Source: Candidatus Poribacteria bacterium (GTDB lineage: Bacteria > Poribacteria > WGA-4E > GCA-2687025). From it: DNA of 64,000 bases. This document shows, one piece after another, positions 49,914-61,526 of the stretch (the first letter of the stretch is position 1; every line of letters starts with the position of its first letter). The stretch spans positions 1 to 64,000 of the forward strand of contig BPJZ01000015.1 of NCBI GenBank assembly GCA_026004875.1, in the 5' to 3' direction. The translations under genes and the position numbers were made by a program. The notes under the pieces are model-generated. The model worked only from the letters and a program-made list of their open reading frames with translations, was not told the origin of the DNA and searched no databases.

Positions 49914-50561
49914 TTAGCCTTCCTCTTCTTTCTGTCGTTCGCCGACCCGTTCGGGCTCCCGTTCCTCCTCTTCCTCTTCGCCTTCAGCGGTCGGCTCCTC
50001 GACGACGCGCGGCGCCGCCACCGCGGCGACGACCGCTTCAGGATCGTTGAGGATTGTCGTTCCCTCTGGAACGGGGATCTCTCCGACGTGAAGGGAATCG
50101 CCGATGTCTAGGCCGGAGACGTCCACCTCGATCGCCTCAGGGATGTTCGAGACGATCGTGCGGATCTCTAGGTTGCGGAGAAGGTGTTCCAGAATTCCGC
50201 CCCGCTGCACCCCGATCGGTTCTCCGACCAGGTGCACGGCGACCTCCATGGTGATCTCTTCGTCGGCGCGCACCCGCTGGAAGTCCACATGGAGTAGCTC
50301 GTAGCGCACCGGTCCGCGCTGAATCTCCTTGACGACGGCGAGCGTCTGTTCTTCTCCCTCCACGTTGAGGTTGACCAAGGCGTGTTCGATGTCTTCGCGG
50401 GTCAGGGCGGTCCAGAATCGGCGGCGGTCCAGCTGGAGGGGCACGTTGGGGCCACCACCTCCGTAGAGATTTCCAGGGAGCCACCCTTCCCGTCGCAGGG
50501 CGCGGGCTGCGCCCTTTCCTCGTCCACTTCGCTTCTTCGCTTCCAGGTGTACTTGATGCAT
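49914..50561 (-). CDS. rplY: 50S ribosomal protein L25/general stress protein Ctc
   Basis: VHLEAKKRSGRGKGAARALRREGWLPGNLYGGG; acidic C-terminal tail EEEEEEREPERVGERQKEEEG. Confidence 0.93.
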   Translation of the reverse strand: MHQVHLEAKKRSGRGKGAARALRREGWLPGNLYGGGGPNVPLQLDRRRFWTALTREDIEHALVNLNVEGEEQTLAVVKEIQRGPVRYELLHVDFQRVRADEEITMEVAVHLVGEPIGVQRGGILEHLLRNLEIRTIVSNIPEAIEVDVSGLDIGDSLHVGEIPVPEGTTILNDPEAVVAAVAAPRVVEEPTAEGEEEEEEREPERVGERQKEEEG

Positions 50562-50653
50562 GGTTTTCTCGCCCTATCACGCTGCGCCCCGCTGGGGCCT
50601 AACGGATTTGGAGAGCCGGTCGTTGGGTTGACGCCGGACGACGCACAAAAAAA

Positions 50654-50728
50654 TGGCTGGCCGGGTAGGATTCGAACCTACGAATGGCGGATCCAAAGTC
50701 CGCTGCCTTACCACTTGGCTACCGGCCA
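50654..50728 (-). tRNA. tRNA-Gln(TTG), CCA encoded
   Basis: Minus strand TGGCCGGTAGCCAAGTGGTAAGGCAGCGGACTTTGGATCCGCCATTCGTAGGTTCGAATCCTACCCGGCCAGCCA; acceptor TGGCCGG/CCGGCCA, anticodon loop CTTTGGA, T-arm GGTTCGAATCC. Confidence 0.95.
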
Positions 50729-51687
50729 ACACTGGAGCTGTCGTCCTGAGCCAGGGAGACGCCGCACTCGGCAAACTGAGTCAGGAGAACCACTGAAAAC
50801 CGTCCCTGGAGCGCTTGGGCCGCTCGTTGGGCCTCCGTTCCGCTCCGAAAGACGCCGTAGACCGCCGACCCGGAGCCGGTCAGGTGCGCCACCGCCCCGC
50901 GGGCGATCAGCTCGTCTCGGAGCGCCTCTAGTTGAGGGAACCACTCAAAGACGACCGTTTCGAAGCGGTTCCGGATCGTCTCGCTCCAGCGTTTTGAAGG
51001 TCTCCCTGAAGCCCAGAGACGCACCCATTCCTTCCAAATCTTATCATTGAGCCGCCGGAAGGTCAATCCAAGCCGTTCGGTGCCCAGCGCTTCCAAACCG
51101 AGCGCGGTGTACGCCTTCTTGGTGGAGATCTCAAATCCAGGGAAGACGATCACCACCGGCAGCCGCCCGTAGGAGGGGAGGCGAACCAGGTCGGCCCCGA
51201 TCCCAAAGGCCCATTGGGTTCCGCCGGCGATCTGAAACGGGACGTCCGCCCCAACGCTCGCCCCGATTCGCTCCAACACCGCCTGAGGGTAGTGAGTTTG
51301 GCAGATTCGGTTGAGAGCGACCAGGATCGCCGCCGCGTCAGCGCTGCCCCCGCCCAACCCTGCGCCCATCGGAATGCGCTTCTCCAGGAGGACCTGCAGG
51401 CCGATTCGGCATCCAGAGAAGCGAAAGAAGGCCTCCGCCGCCCGGACGATCAAGTTCGACTCGTCGCGGGGGACGCGCGGATCATCGCAGTAAATCGTGA
51501 TGCCAGAGTCGGTCGTCTCGACGGTCAGCCGATCGGCCAGCTCCACCGACTGCAGGAGCGTCTCGACAGCGTGATAGCCGTTGGGTAGCCGGCCGAGGAC
51601 CTCCAGGTGGAGATTGATCTTTGCCCGCGCCAAGAGGGTGAGCCGTTGTCCGGAGCCTTCCTCAAGCGGGGACGGCTCTCCGTTCAT
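50719..51687 (-). CDS. ispE: 4-diphosphocytidyl-2-C-methyl-D-erythritol kinase
   Basis: ARAKINLHLEVLGRLPNGYHAVETLLQSVELAD, KRIPMGAGLGGGSADAAAILVALN, VVIVFPGFEISTKKAYTAL. Confidence 0.94.
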   Translation of the reverse strand: MNGEPSPLEEGSGQRLTLLARAKINLHLEVLGRLPNGYHAVETLLQSVELADRLTVETTDSGITIYCDDPRVPRDESNLIVRAAEAFFRFSGCRIGLQVLLEKRIPMGAGLGGGSADAAAILVALNRICQTHYPQAVLERIGASVGADVPFQIAGGTQWAFGIGADLVRLPSYGRLPVVIVFPGFEISTKKAYTALGLEALGTERLGLTFRRLNDKIWKEWVRLWASGRPSKRWSETIRNRFETVVFEWFPQLEALRDELIARGAVAHLTGSGSAVYGVFRSGTEAQRAAQALQGRFSVVLLTQFAECGVSLAQDDSSSVGR

Positions 51688-51690
51688 AGA

Positions 51691-52491
51691 TCAGATTCCT
51701 AGCTCGCGTTCGTAGCGCCGGAGCGTCGCAAGCTCCTGGGGAAGGTGCTCGGAGTAGGGCACCTCCCAGCGGATCCACTCTCCGCTGAGGTAGCCGTCGT
51801 AATCCAAGGAAGCCAGGAGCTCCAGAAGACGCCGATGGTCGATCATTCCAGTTCCGATTGGGGTCAATTTTCCGGTGTTCGGGTCCACGTCGTGAACGTG
51901 GAGATGGCGGATCCAGGGCCGGAGGACCTGAAAGGACTCTTCCAGCGTTGCAAACTTCCGCCGCACCGGGTGGAGAACGTCCCAGTTGACCCCGACGTTG
52001 GGATGGTCTACTGCTTCCATGACCGCGGCGACATCGCGGGGATGGCACCAGTCGTCGTGGGTCTCCATGCAGAGGGTGACGCCGTGCTCAGCGGCGAAGG
52101 GGGCGAGCTCGGCCAACGCATCGGCGACCAGTTGGATGGCTTGGCTCCGAGAGAGACTTTCTCCGATCTTTCCGCCAAAGACGCGAAGCCGCGGAGAGCC
52201 GATATCGGCGGCCAGTTCAAGATAACGTCGCGTCTGCTCGAGATTCTCCGTCCGCGTGGCCGGGTCGGCGTACCGACAGGAGACGGCCAGACAGCAGAGC
52301 GAGACGCCGGAGGCTTCAACCTGATCGCGAATCGCTCGACGCTGCTCTGGAGTGGTCTCCAACTCGATTCCGTGGCGGTGGCCGCTTGCGGCGCGCGGCT
52401 CGATTCCGTCGTATCCCAGCCGCCGCGCCAGGTCGAGCACCTCCTTGAGGCTTAGGTCGGGCGTTGAAAAGGTCATGAACGCGTAACGCAT
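51691..52491 (-). CDS. Sugar phosphate isomerase/epimerase (xylose isomerase-like TIM barrel)
   Basis: LSLKEVLDLARRLGYDGIEPRAASGHRHGIE, VTLCMETHDDWCHPRDVAAVMEAVDHPNVGVNWDVLHP, YLSGEWIRWE. Confidence 0.9.
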   Translation of the reverse strand: MRYAFMTFSTPDLSLKEVLDLARRLGYDGIEPRAASGHRHGIELETTPEQRRAIRDQVEASGVSLCCLAVSCRYADPATRTENLEQTRRYLELAADIGSPRLRVFGGKIGESLSRSQAIQLVADALAELAPFAAEHGVTLCMETHDDWCHPRDVAAVMEAVDHPNVGVNWDVLHPVRRKFATLEESFQVLRPWIRHLHVHDVDPNTGKLTPIGTGMIDHRRLLELLASLDYDGYLSGEWIRWEVPYSEHLPQELATLRRYERELGI

Positions 52492-52503
52492 CCTCTGTCT
52501 CCT

Positions 52504-53559
52504 CTACTCCTCGATCTCCACCGCTGTTCCGCGCTCGGCCGAGGCGTAGACCGCGTCGGTGATCTGCTGGATGATCAGAGCCTTCTCCAGGGAGGTCATC
52601 GGTTCGCGACCGGTCCGGATTGCGCGGGCGAAGTCCGGCAGCGGTCCGCTGTGAACGGAGCGGGTCTCCGTGCCTTCCCAGAGGACTTGGGTTTGCGCCC
52701 CCTCCTCCTCGTCCCCGGCGGTGTAAAGGATGCGATTTTCTCGTCGGGCGGTCATGAACAGCTGCAGCGACCCCTGAGAGCCGAAGATGCCCCAGGCTTC
52801 GTCCCGTTCCGCTGGTGTGTACTCGCTTCGCTCCAGACTGAGGACGGTTCCCCCTTCGCACCGCACCAGCGCGATGTAGTGCGTCTCTGCGTCCGAGCCC
52901 GGGGCGATATGAGACTCGAAGACGGGCGGGCAGCGCCAGGTTTGGGCGAAGACCGTCCGAGGACGCAGCTTCCAGCCGGTGATCCCCAAAAGGTAGTCCA
53001 GATCGTAGCATCCCCAGTTGACCAGGTATCCGCCGCCGTTGAGCGCCTTTTTCAAGCGCCATTCGGGGCGAGGCTGCTCCGGCTTAGGGCCGGCGGGTTG
53101 AAGGTTCCGGTGTCGGACGACGCGCAGCTCCCCGAGTGCTCCGGTCGCGAGGAACTCCGTCGCCCGGCGGGCCCCCTCGGTGAAGCGGTAGCGGGAGGAG
53201 CAGCAGGCCGCAACCAGCTCCCCTTTGGCGGCGATCATCCGGCGCACCTCCTGAGCGTTCATGGCGACCGGTTTTTCGGTCAGCACGTGCTTCCCGGCCG
53301 AGAAGGCCTTTAGAGCCATCTCGGTGCGCCCTCGCGTTGGGAAGGCCAGGACCACCGCCTCCACCTCTTCGTCGTGCAGGAGCTCGTCGCCGGAAGCGTA
53401 GACTCGCCGGGGGCGAAATTGATCCCGTGCCGCCTCGCGGTTAGCCTCGATCAGGTCTGCGGCAGCGATCAACTCCACCTCCGGCGACTCAACCGCCGTG
53501 GCTAGGTGATGCCGCCCGATGACCCCACATCCGATCACTCCAACGCGAACCGGTTCCAT
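52504..53559 (-). CDS. Gfo/Idh/MocA-family oxidoreductase
   Basis: VRVGVIGCGVIGRHHLATAVESPEVELIAAADL, AGKHVLTEKPVAMNAQEVRRMI, GGGYLVNWGCYDLDYLLG. Confidence 0.93.
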   Translation of the reverse strand: MEPVRVGVIGCGVIGRHHLATAVESPEVELIAAADLIEANREAARDQFRPRRVYASGDELLHDEEVEAVVLAFPTRGRTEMALKAFSAGKHVLTEKPVAMNAQEVRRMIAAKGELVAACCSSRYRFTEGARRATEFLATGALGELRVVRHRNLQPAGPKPEQPRPEWRLKKALNGGGYLVNWGCYDLDYLLGITGWKLRPRTVFAQTWRCPPVFESHIAPGSDAETHYIALVRCEGGTVLSLERSEYTPAERDEAWGIFGSQGSLQLFMTARRENRILYTAGDEEEGAQTQVLWEGTETRSVHSGPLPDFARAIRTGREPMTSLEKALIIQQITDAVYASAERGTAVEIEE

Positions 53560-53592
53560 CGTGCTTGGCCTTTCGTTCCTCTTCGTTAGGAC

Positions 53593-54604
53593 TCATTCGA
53601 CTTCGGAGATGCGGACCGCGCGACCGCTTCGAGCCGATTCGTAGGCCGCCGTTGCGATGGCGATCGCCTTCCGGCCGGCGATCCCATCGCTGATCGGCTG
53701 TCGTCCCGTCCGGACACAATCGAGGAAGTGCCGGATCTCTTCAGCGAACGGGTCGTGCGGAACGATCTCGATTTGTTCCGTTTCGTCCCGGTCGCTCCGG
53801 CGAAGCCGGAGTCCGTCGTAGTTGTGGAGCGATCCCTTGGTGCCCTCGATCCAGAAGCGTTTGTGCCAGGGTGGATCGTAGGACATCCAGTTGATCACAA
53901 AGTTCGCGATCGCCCCCGAGCGGAAGCGCAACGTCGCTGCCGCTGCGATCTCCCCCCTCCATGCGGCTGGGCTCGTGCAGCGTCCAGGCGAAGACGGAGT
54001 CCACCTCGCCCAGCCACCAGCGGAGCAGGTCCAGGCGGTGGCATCCGGCAGAAGCCAACGCTCCGCCGCCAAGCAGCTCGGCGCTCCGAATCCAACTGTC
54101 CGGCGGAAGGAGCAGGTTCTGATTGTGGTCCACTCGAACCAGCATCGGACGGCCGATGGCGCCGGCGTCCAGGAGCTCTTTGGCCCGTTGGTGATCCGCC
54201 TCAAACCGCTCGACGAAGGCCACCATTAACAGAACGCCGCTTCGCTGGACTGCGTTCAGAATTCGGTCGGCCTCCTCGAGCGTGCGAGCGAGGGGCTTTT
54301 CGATCAGAATGTGCTTCCCCGCCTGAGCCGCGGCGATCGCTGCCTCCGCGTGCAGATGGTGGGGCAGACAGAGGTCCACCGCCTCGATCTCTGGATGATC
54401 AAACACCTCGTCCCAGTCGGTGGTAAAGGCTTCAGCGTCCAGCTCCTCGGCCCGAAGCCGCGCCCGGTCCGGGTCCAAGTCGCAGCAAAGCACAACCTTT
54501 GCCCACTCGGGGCCTAGCGCCCGTAGGCCTCGTGCGTGCGCCCGCGAGATGCCCCCGCAGCCGACCAGCCCGATGCGAACCGGGCCGCTCCCGCTCTCGC
54601 TAGA
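53593..54604 (-). CDS. Gfo/Idh/MocA-family oxidoreductase, frameshift near 53955, probable GTG start
   Basis: VRIGLVGCGGISRAHARGLRALG, AVDLCLPHHLHAEAAIAAAQAGKHILIEKPLARTLEEADRIL; C-terminus in second frame HKRFWIEGTKGSLHNYDGLRLRR...RAVRISEVE. Confidence 0.88.
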
Positions 54605-54936
54605 CACGATCGGTTCCTCCTCCGGTGGTAGTCCTTCCGGACCAGCATCCCAGGTTGAAAGGATTGTCGGGCCTCTGGGGCCCCAACGCAAGGGTACGGA
54701 CTGGCCTTGGAGATCAAGACGGAGCGCGCCCGCGGAGAGAACCGGCCGCAGAGCCGGGCCGTTTGAATTCTCGAAAATCGCCGGGACATAATTAATAACG
54801 GAGGTACGCCGTTCCCCCCGGGATGCTCGCCGAGAGGAACGCCGCGCTACCGCTCGGGAAGCGCCGTGGTTAGGTCTTCTCCACGCCGCAGTGGTCGAGA
54901 GGTCGAATCCATCGTCTTAGATGAGGCTGGGGTACC

Positions 54937-56779
<1,843 letters not shown>

Positions 56780-56798
56780 GGCCGGAGAGGAAGCTACG

Positions 56799-57866
56799 AT
56801 GGCACAGCAGGCAACGCCCAAAGCGGTTCCCACCTACACCCGCGAGGACTTTCAGTCGGACCAGCTGGTGCGCTGGTGTCCCGGGTGCGGCGACTACGCG
56901 ATCTTGGCGCAGGTGCAGCGCACGCTGCCGGAGATGGGGGTGCGCCGGGAGAACGTTGTCTTTGTCTCAGGGATCGGCTGCTCCAGTCGCTTTCCCTATT
57001 ACATGAACACCTACGGCTTTCACGGGATTCACGGGCGGGCGCCCGCGATTGCGACCGGCCTGAAGCTGGCTCGTCCGGAGCTGGATGTCTGGGTGATCAC
57101 CGGGGACGGCGACGGTCTGAGCATCGGGACCAACCACACGCTTCAGATCTGCCGGCGAAACGTCAACGTGACGCTGTTGCTGTTCAACAACCAGATCTAC
57201 GGGCTGACGAAGGGCCAGTATTCGCCCACCTCGCCGCACGGACAGCGGACCTACTCTTCGCCCTACGGGAATCTGGACTGGCCCTTCAATCCGATCCGGG
57301 TGGCGCTGGGGGCCAACGCGGCCTTCATCGCTCGGACGATCGATCGGGATCAGAAGCATCTGGCCGAAGTCCTTCTCCGCGCCCACGAGCACCGGGGCAC
57401 CTCCTTTGTGGAGATCTATCAGAACTGCATCGTCTTCAACGACGGGGCCTTTGAGGACTTGGTAGACAAGGCCACGCGGGACGATCACGTGCTTTATCTG
57501 GAACACGGCAAACCGATGGTCTTCGGCAAAAACCGGGACAAGGGGATTCGACTGGACGGGCTTCAGCCGCAGGTAGTCTCGCTGAGCGACGGGAGATGGA
57601 GCGTCTCCGACCTGCTGGTTCACGACGAGAAGGAACCGTCCGGTGCTCTGGCGGAGATTTTGGCCTCCTTCCAAGAACGGCCCGGATTTCCGCGTCCGGT
57701 GGGGGTCTTCCGCGACATCGAGCGGCCGATCTATGAAGAGGAGATCCACCGGCTCGTCGAGCAGGCCTCGGCCTCCACAACCGACCAAGACCTGATGGAG
57801 CTGCTCGAGGGCGGCGAGACCTGGATCGTCAAGGAGGAAGAAGAACCCGCCCCCGTTCAGGCGTAA
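56799..57866 (+). CDS. korB: 2-oxoacid:acceptor (ferredoxin) oxidoreductase beta subunit
   Basis: VRWCPGCGDYAILAQVQRTLPEMG, VSGIGCSSRFPYYMNTYGFHGIHGRAPAIATGLKLARPELDVWVITGDGDGLSIG. Confidence 0.95.
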   Translation: MAQQATPKAVPTYTREDFQSDQLVRWCPGCGDYAILAQVQRTLPEMGVRRENVVFVSGIGCSSRFPYYMNTYGFHGIHGRAPAIATGLKLARPELDVWVITGDGDGLSIGTNHTLQICRRNVNVTLLLFNNQIYGLTKGQYSPTSPHGQRTYSSPYGNLDWPFNPIRVALGANAAFIARTIDRDQKHLAEVLLRAHEHRGTSFVEIYQNCIVFNDGAFEDLVDKATRDDHVLYLEHGKPMVFGKNRDKGIRLDGLQPQVVSLSDGRWSVSDLLVHDEKEPSGALAEILASFQERPGFPRPVGVFRDIERPIYEEEIHRLVEQASASTTDQDLMELLEGGETWIVKEEEEPAPVQA

Positions 57867-57935
57867 GACGGGCGCCTCTTGAGTGTGAGGTCCTCCCAAA
57901 CGCAGGGGGAATCCCCGCACCGCGTGGCAAGCGAA

Positions 57936-59228
57936 TTAGGTCTTCTGGGGTCGCTCCTTGGCCGCCGGGAAGAGCACGTTGTTGAGGATCAACCGGTAGC
58001 CCGGCGAGTTCTTAAAGAGCTCTAGCTGGGTCGGTAGCTCCCCGACATTGTGTCGGTAGTCCTCCGGGTCGTGGCCGGCAAGGAACGTGAAGGTTCCGCG
58101 GCCCAGCTTTCCGTGAATGTACTTGACGTAAGGCGTCCCTCGAATCTCTCCCAGGATGACCACGTTCTTTTTGATCAGCGAGCGGCGGAAGCTGGTCGTC
58201 TGGCCTAAGAACCCTCGAACGCGAGCCACGTGGCACTGAGTGAGCATCGTCGGGATCGGGTCGTACTTAGCCGAAAACTGGAACAGCTCAAAGTCCTCTG
58301 AGCCGTCGTCGGTCAACGCCGGTTGCGGGTTATCGATGTTTGAAAACTCGTAGACCATGGGGTCGGGGATCAGGGTGAAGTTCTCAAAGGCAAAGGTCAG
58401 CGAGAAGTCCAGCTTCTGGGCATAGTTTGGGTCTATAGGTGTGCCGTCCAGCTCCGGCGCGACAATGTCCACCCGCCCTCCTTGGGTTGCCAGCGCGATG
58501 TCGATCGTCTCCGGCGCGGAGCACATCGCAAAGAGAAACCCTCCGTTCTCAACGTACTCCCGAATCTTGAGCGCTACAGCCCCTTTCAGGTCGGCAACGC
58601 GTTGGAATCCCAGCTGTCGGGCCTCCTCCCGGAAGGCTCGCACCCGCTGCTGATACCAAGCCGTTCCGGCGTAGCTGCCGTAGAACTTGCCGAACTGGCC
58701 GGTGAAGTCCTCATGGTGGAGGTGCAGCCAGTCGTACTCCTGCCGTTGCAGATCGCCCCGGAGGACCTCCTCGTCCCAGAGAATATCGTAGGGAATCTCG
58801 GCGTAGTCCAGCGCCAGCTTCACCGCATCGTCCCACTGGTCGCGGAAGATCGTATCGTCGGGAGGGGCGTAAACGGCGATCTTGGGCGCCTTCTCTAGGA
58901 TTACGTTGTCCATGTTGGCGTCCTCCATGATCCGGCGGATCGCCTGCAGGTCCGCGTCGGTGATCGGCACCACCCGAACGCCCATCGTCAGCGCTCGTCG
59001 TCTCACGTCCGGATGGTCCTCAAGGAGAAACGCTCCGCCCCGGTAGTTCAGCAGCCACTCGGCGCGATAGGCCCTAGGCTCCTGAAGCGTCCAGTAGGTC
59101 AGGCCGTAAGCGCGCAGGTGGTCCGTCTGCTCCTGGTCCATAGGGACTAGCAGCCATTGTCCCCAGGCGCTCAGAGATCCAACGAGAAGGAGGAGACCCC
59201 ATCCGATTCGAATCTGCGTCCTGTTCAT
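57936..59228 (-). CDS. Secreted protein of the family often labelled asparagine synthetase B in Bacteroidetes (function unknown)
   Basis: QWLLVPMDQEQTDHLRAYGLTYWTLQ, VILEKAPKIAVYAPP, LDYAEIPYDILWDEEVLRGDLQRQEYDWLHLHHEDFTGQFGKFYGSYAGTAWY, GGFLFAMCSAPETIDIALA; N-terminal signal peptide. Confidence 0.75.
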   Translation of the reverse strand: MNRTQIRIGWGLLLLVGSLSAWGQWLLVPMDQEQTDHLRAYGLTYWTLQEPRAYRAEWLLNYRGGAFLLEDHPDVRRRALTMGVRVVPITDADLQAIRRIMEDANMDNVILEKAPKIAVYAPPDDTIFRDQWDDAVKLALDYAEIPYDILWDEEVLRGDLQRQEYDWLHLHHEDFTGQFGKFYGSYAGTAWYQQRVRAFREEARQLGFQRVADLKGAVALKIREYVENGGFLFAMCSAPETIDIALATQGGRVDIVAPELDGTPIDPNYAQKLDFSLTFAFENFTLIPDPMVYEFSNIDNPQPALTDDGSEDFELFQFSAKYDPIPTMLTQCHVARVRGFLGQTTSFRRSLIKKNVVILGEIRGTPYVKYIHGKLGRGTFTFLAGHDPEDYRHNVGELPTQLELFKNSPGYRLILNNVLFPAAKERPQKT

Positions 59229-61526
59229 CGTCTCGCTCCGGGTTGTTCCGAGCTGCGTTCGATCGTCTCGCGGGCCGCCTGTTGCGCCTGGAGCGCATAG
59301 GCGCCGTCGGGATAGAGTTCCAAAAGGCGCTGGTAGGCGTCCAGGGCTGCGTCGGTCTCCCCTCGCGCCGCTTGGAGCGCACCCAGCCGCAGGAGCGCCG
59401 CGGCGACCGAGGCCCCCTCTCCCTGAGCAGCGGCCTCCAGCTCCCGGATCGCCTCCTCCGTTCGGCCCTGGGCTTCCAGGAGCTCAGCGAGGGCGAGCCG
59501 TACTTCCGACGCCAACGATGCCGTCGGGCTCCTCGCCACCAGCGCACGGCCGGCCTCCAAGGCTTCGGCGTTTTTTCCCTGCTGGAGCAGGCGAAGGAAC
59601 CCAACATATCCCTGCAGGAGCGGCTCGCGGGAGCGGTACTCCTGGATCAACGCCATGCGGGCGACCGCGTCGTTGGAGACGCCGGCGGCGGGGAACCGCT
59701 CGACCACCTGCCGATAGGCCTCCAGCGCCTCCTCCCAGCGTTCCTGAAAGAAGGCCAGCTCTCCCTGCAGGAACTCAATCTCGGCGGCCTCGTCCGGTCG
59801 GAGCGATCTGGCCTGTTGAAGGGCATCTTCGGCCCGCGCGTAGTCTCCCGCCTGCATCCACGCCCGCGCAGCGTAAAGCTGAAGGAGAGGGCGCTCCCCG
59901 GCGCGGGCCGGGTCGGCCAACAGCCGGTTCACCAGCGCGATCGCCTCCTGAGGGCGCCGGAGCCGCTCAGAAAGGACCCGAAGCAGCCGGGCGCTCACCT
60001 CCCCTCGAGTCCGTCCGGAGCGGTCGAGCTCCTGGGCCCGTTGGTAAGCGGCGTAGGCCTCCGACCATCGGCCTTCCTGCTCGGCGATCTCGCCCAACGC
60101 CATCCACCAAAGCGGCGTCTCGGGACGCTTCGGGGAACAATCGAACGGCCGCCTCATAGAGGGCTCGTGCCGTCCTCAGGTCATGAGCCTCGCGGTACTG
60201 CTGAGCATACTGAACAAGCAGCTGCCCCCGATCGGGGAACAGAGCCGCCAAGCGCTCAAAGTCCTTGATCGCCTGGTCCACTCGGCCCAAGATTAAGTTC
60301 AGCTCAGCGAGCGTCAGGATCAGGTTGGCGTCCTGAGACTGCCCGGATCGTTCTCTCAGCTTCGCTTCGGCCTCCGCCAACCGCTCTTTCAATCGCTCCG
60401 GTGGGAACAGCTCGCTTAGCGCCGAGACCAACGACGCCCGGTTGGCGTAGATCGGTCCGATCTGCAGCAGAGCGTCCAGATAGACCCTCAAGGCCTCCTC
60501 TCGCTTGCCCTGAATGGCGTACACCTCGGCCAGCTGGATGTAAAGATAGGCGTAGCCCGGCTGCATCTGGATCGCCTTTCGGAAGGCTTCGGCCGCCTCG
60601 TCGAAGTACTCGTAGCGGCGGTAGAGCATTCCCAACTGCTGGTAGGTCGAGTAGGAGGCCTCTCCGTGTTGAGCCATTTGGCTCCAGACCTCGCGGGCGG
60701 CCTGCCGGTCGCCCTGTTCGGCATAGACCTCTCCGAGCGCCTGCCAAAGGGCGGTGTCGTTAGGCCGTTTCGCTAGCGCGCCGGAGAGCAGGCGTACAGC
60801 GTCTTCGTACCGTTTCTGCCGTCGGTAGACCTCCGCCAATTGTTCGATGAGCTGGGCGTCGTCTGGGCTGTCGCTCAAAAAACGATCCAGGAACGCTTCG
60901 GCCTCTGCCGCTCGGTCGTCCAAGAGCAGCAGGGAGATCAACTGTCGGAACGCCGATCGGAAGTAGATCGAGCCGACGTGCTCTTCCAGGAAAGAGCGGT
61001 AGGCCTGGATCGCCTGCTCGATCCGGTTGGCGGCATAGTAGTAGTTCCCCAGGAGGTAATGGGCCATCTCGGCGGCTCGCGTTTTGGGATAGGTGCGCAT
61101 GACCGTCTCACACATGGCCGCCGCCTCGAGGTACTGGTACCGGCGGACATAGAGGTTTCCCCAGTAGGAGACCGCCTGCATGGCTAGCGGGTCGTTCGGC
61201 TCCAAGGCGACGGCCTGAGCGAAGGCTTGGCGGGCCTTAGCGTCCTCCTCAAGGCGGTCGTAGCTTTGGCCTAGCCGAAGATAGGCCTGGTTCAGATAGG
61301 GGCTGTCGGGGTACTGGGCGATGTACTCGCTCAGGGCTCGGACAGCGGCCTCGTAGTCGTTTTGGAAGTAGTGGCGCTCCGCGGCCTGGAGGGCTTGCAT
61401 CGCTTCAGCGCCGTTGGAACTGGGGACTGGTGGCGTGGGGGGATGTTGGGCTTCGACCTCTCCAGCTCCTAGGAAAGCCAAGATCAGGATCGGGCTCAGC
61501 CAGGTTTTGAGTCGGGATCGCCTCAC
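59225..61526 (-). CDS. Large secreted TPR-repeat protein, +1 overcall at 60132-60135
   Basis: Signal peptide; many TPR units, e.g. AERHYFQNDYEAAVRALSEYIAQYPDSPYLNQAYLRLGQSYDRLEEDAKARQAFAQAVALEPNDP. Confidence 0.88.

Noticed and set aside
54860-54935. tRNA-like sequence (GGTCGAATCC) upstream of korA
   Set aside because: Could not fold an acceptor or anticodon arm around it; likely chance similarity to a T-loop.
57936-59228. Asparagine synthetase B
   Set aside because: Has a signal peptide and lacks an N-terminal Cys nucleophile and obvious ATP-pyrophosphatase motif; name follows a database habit for a different, uncharacterised family.
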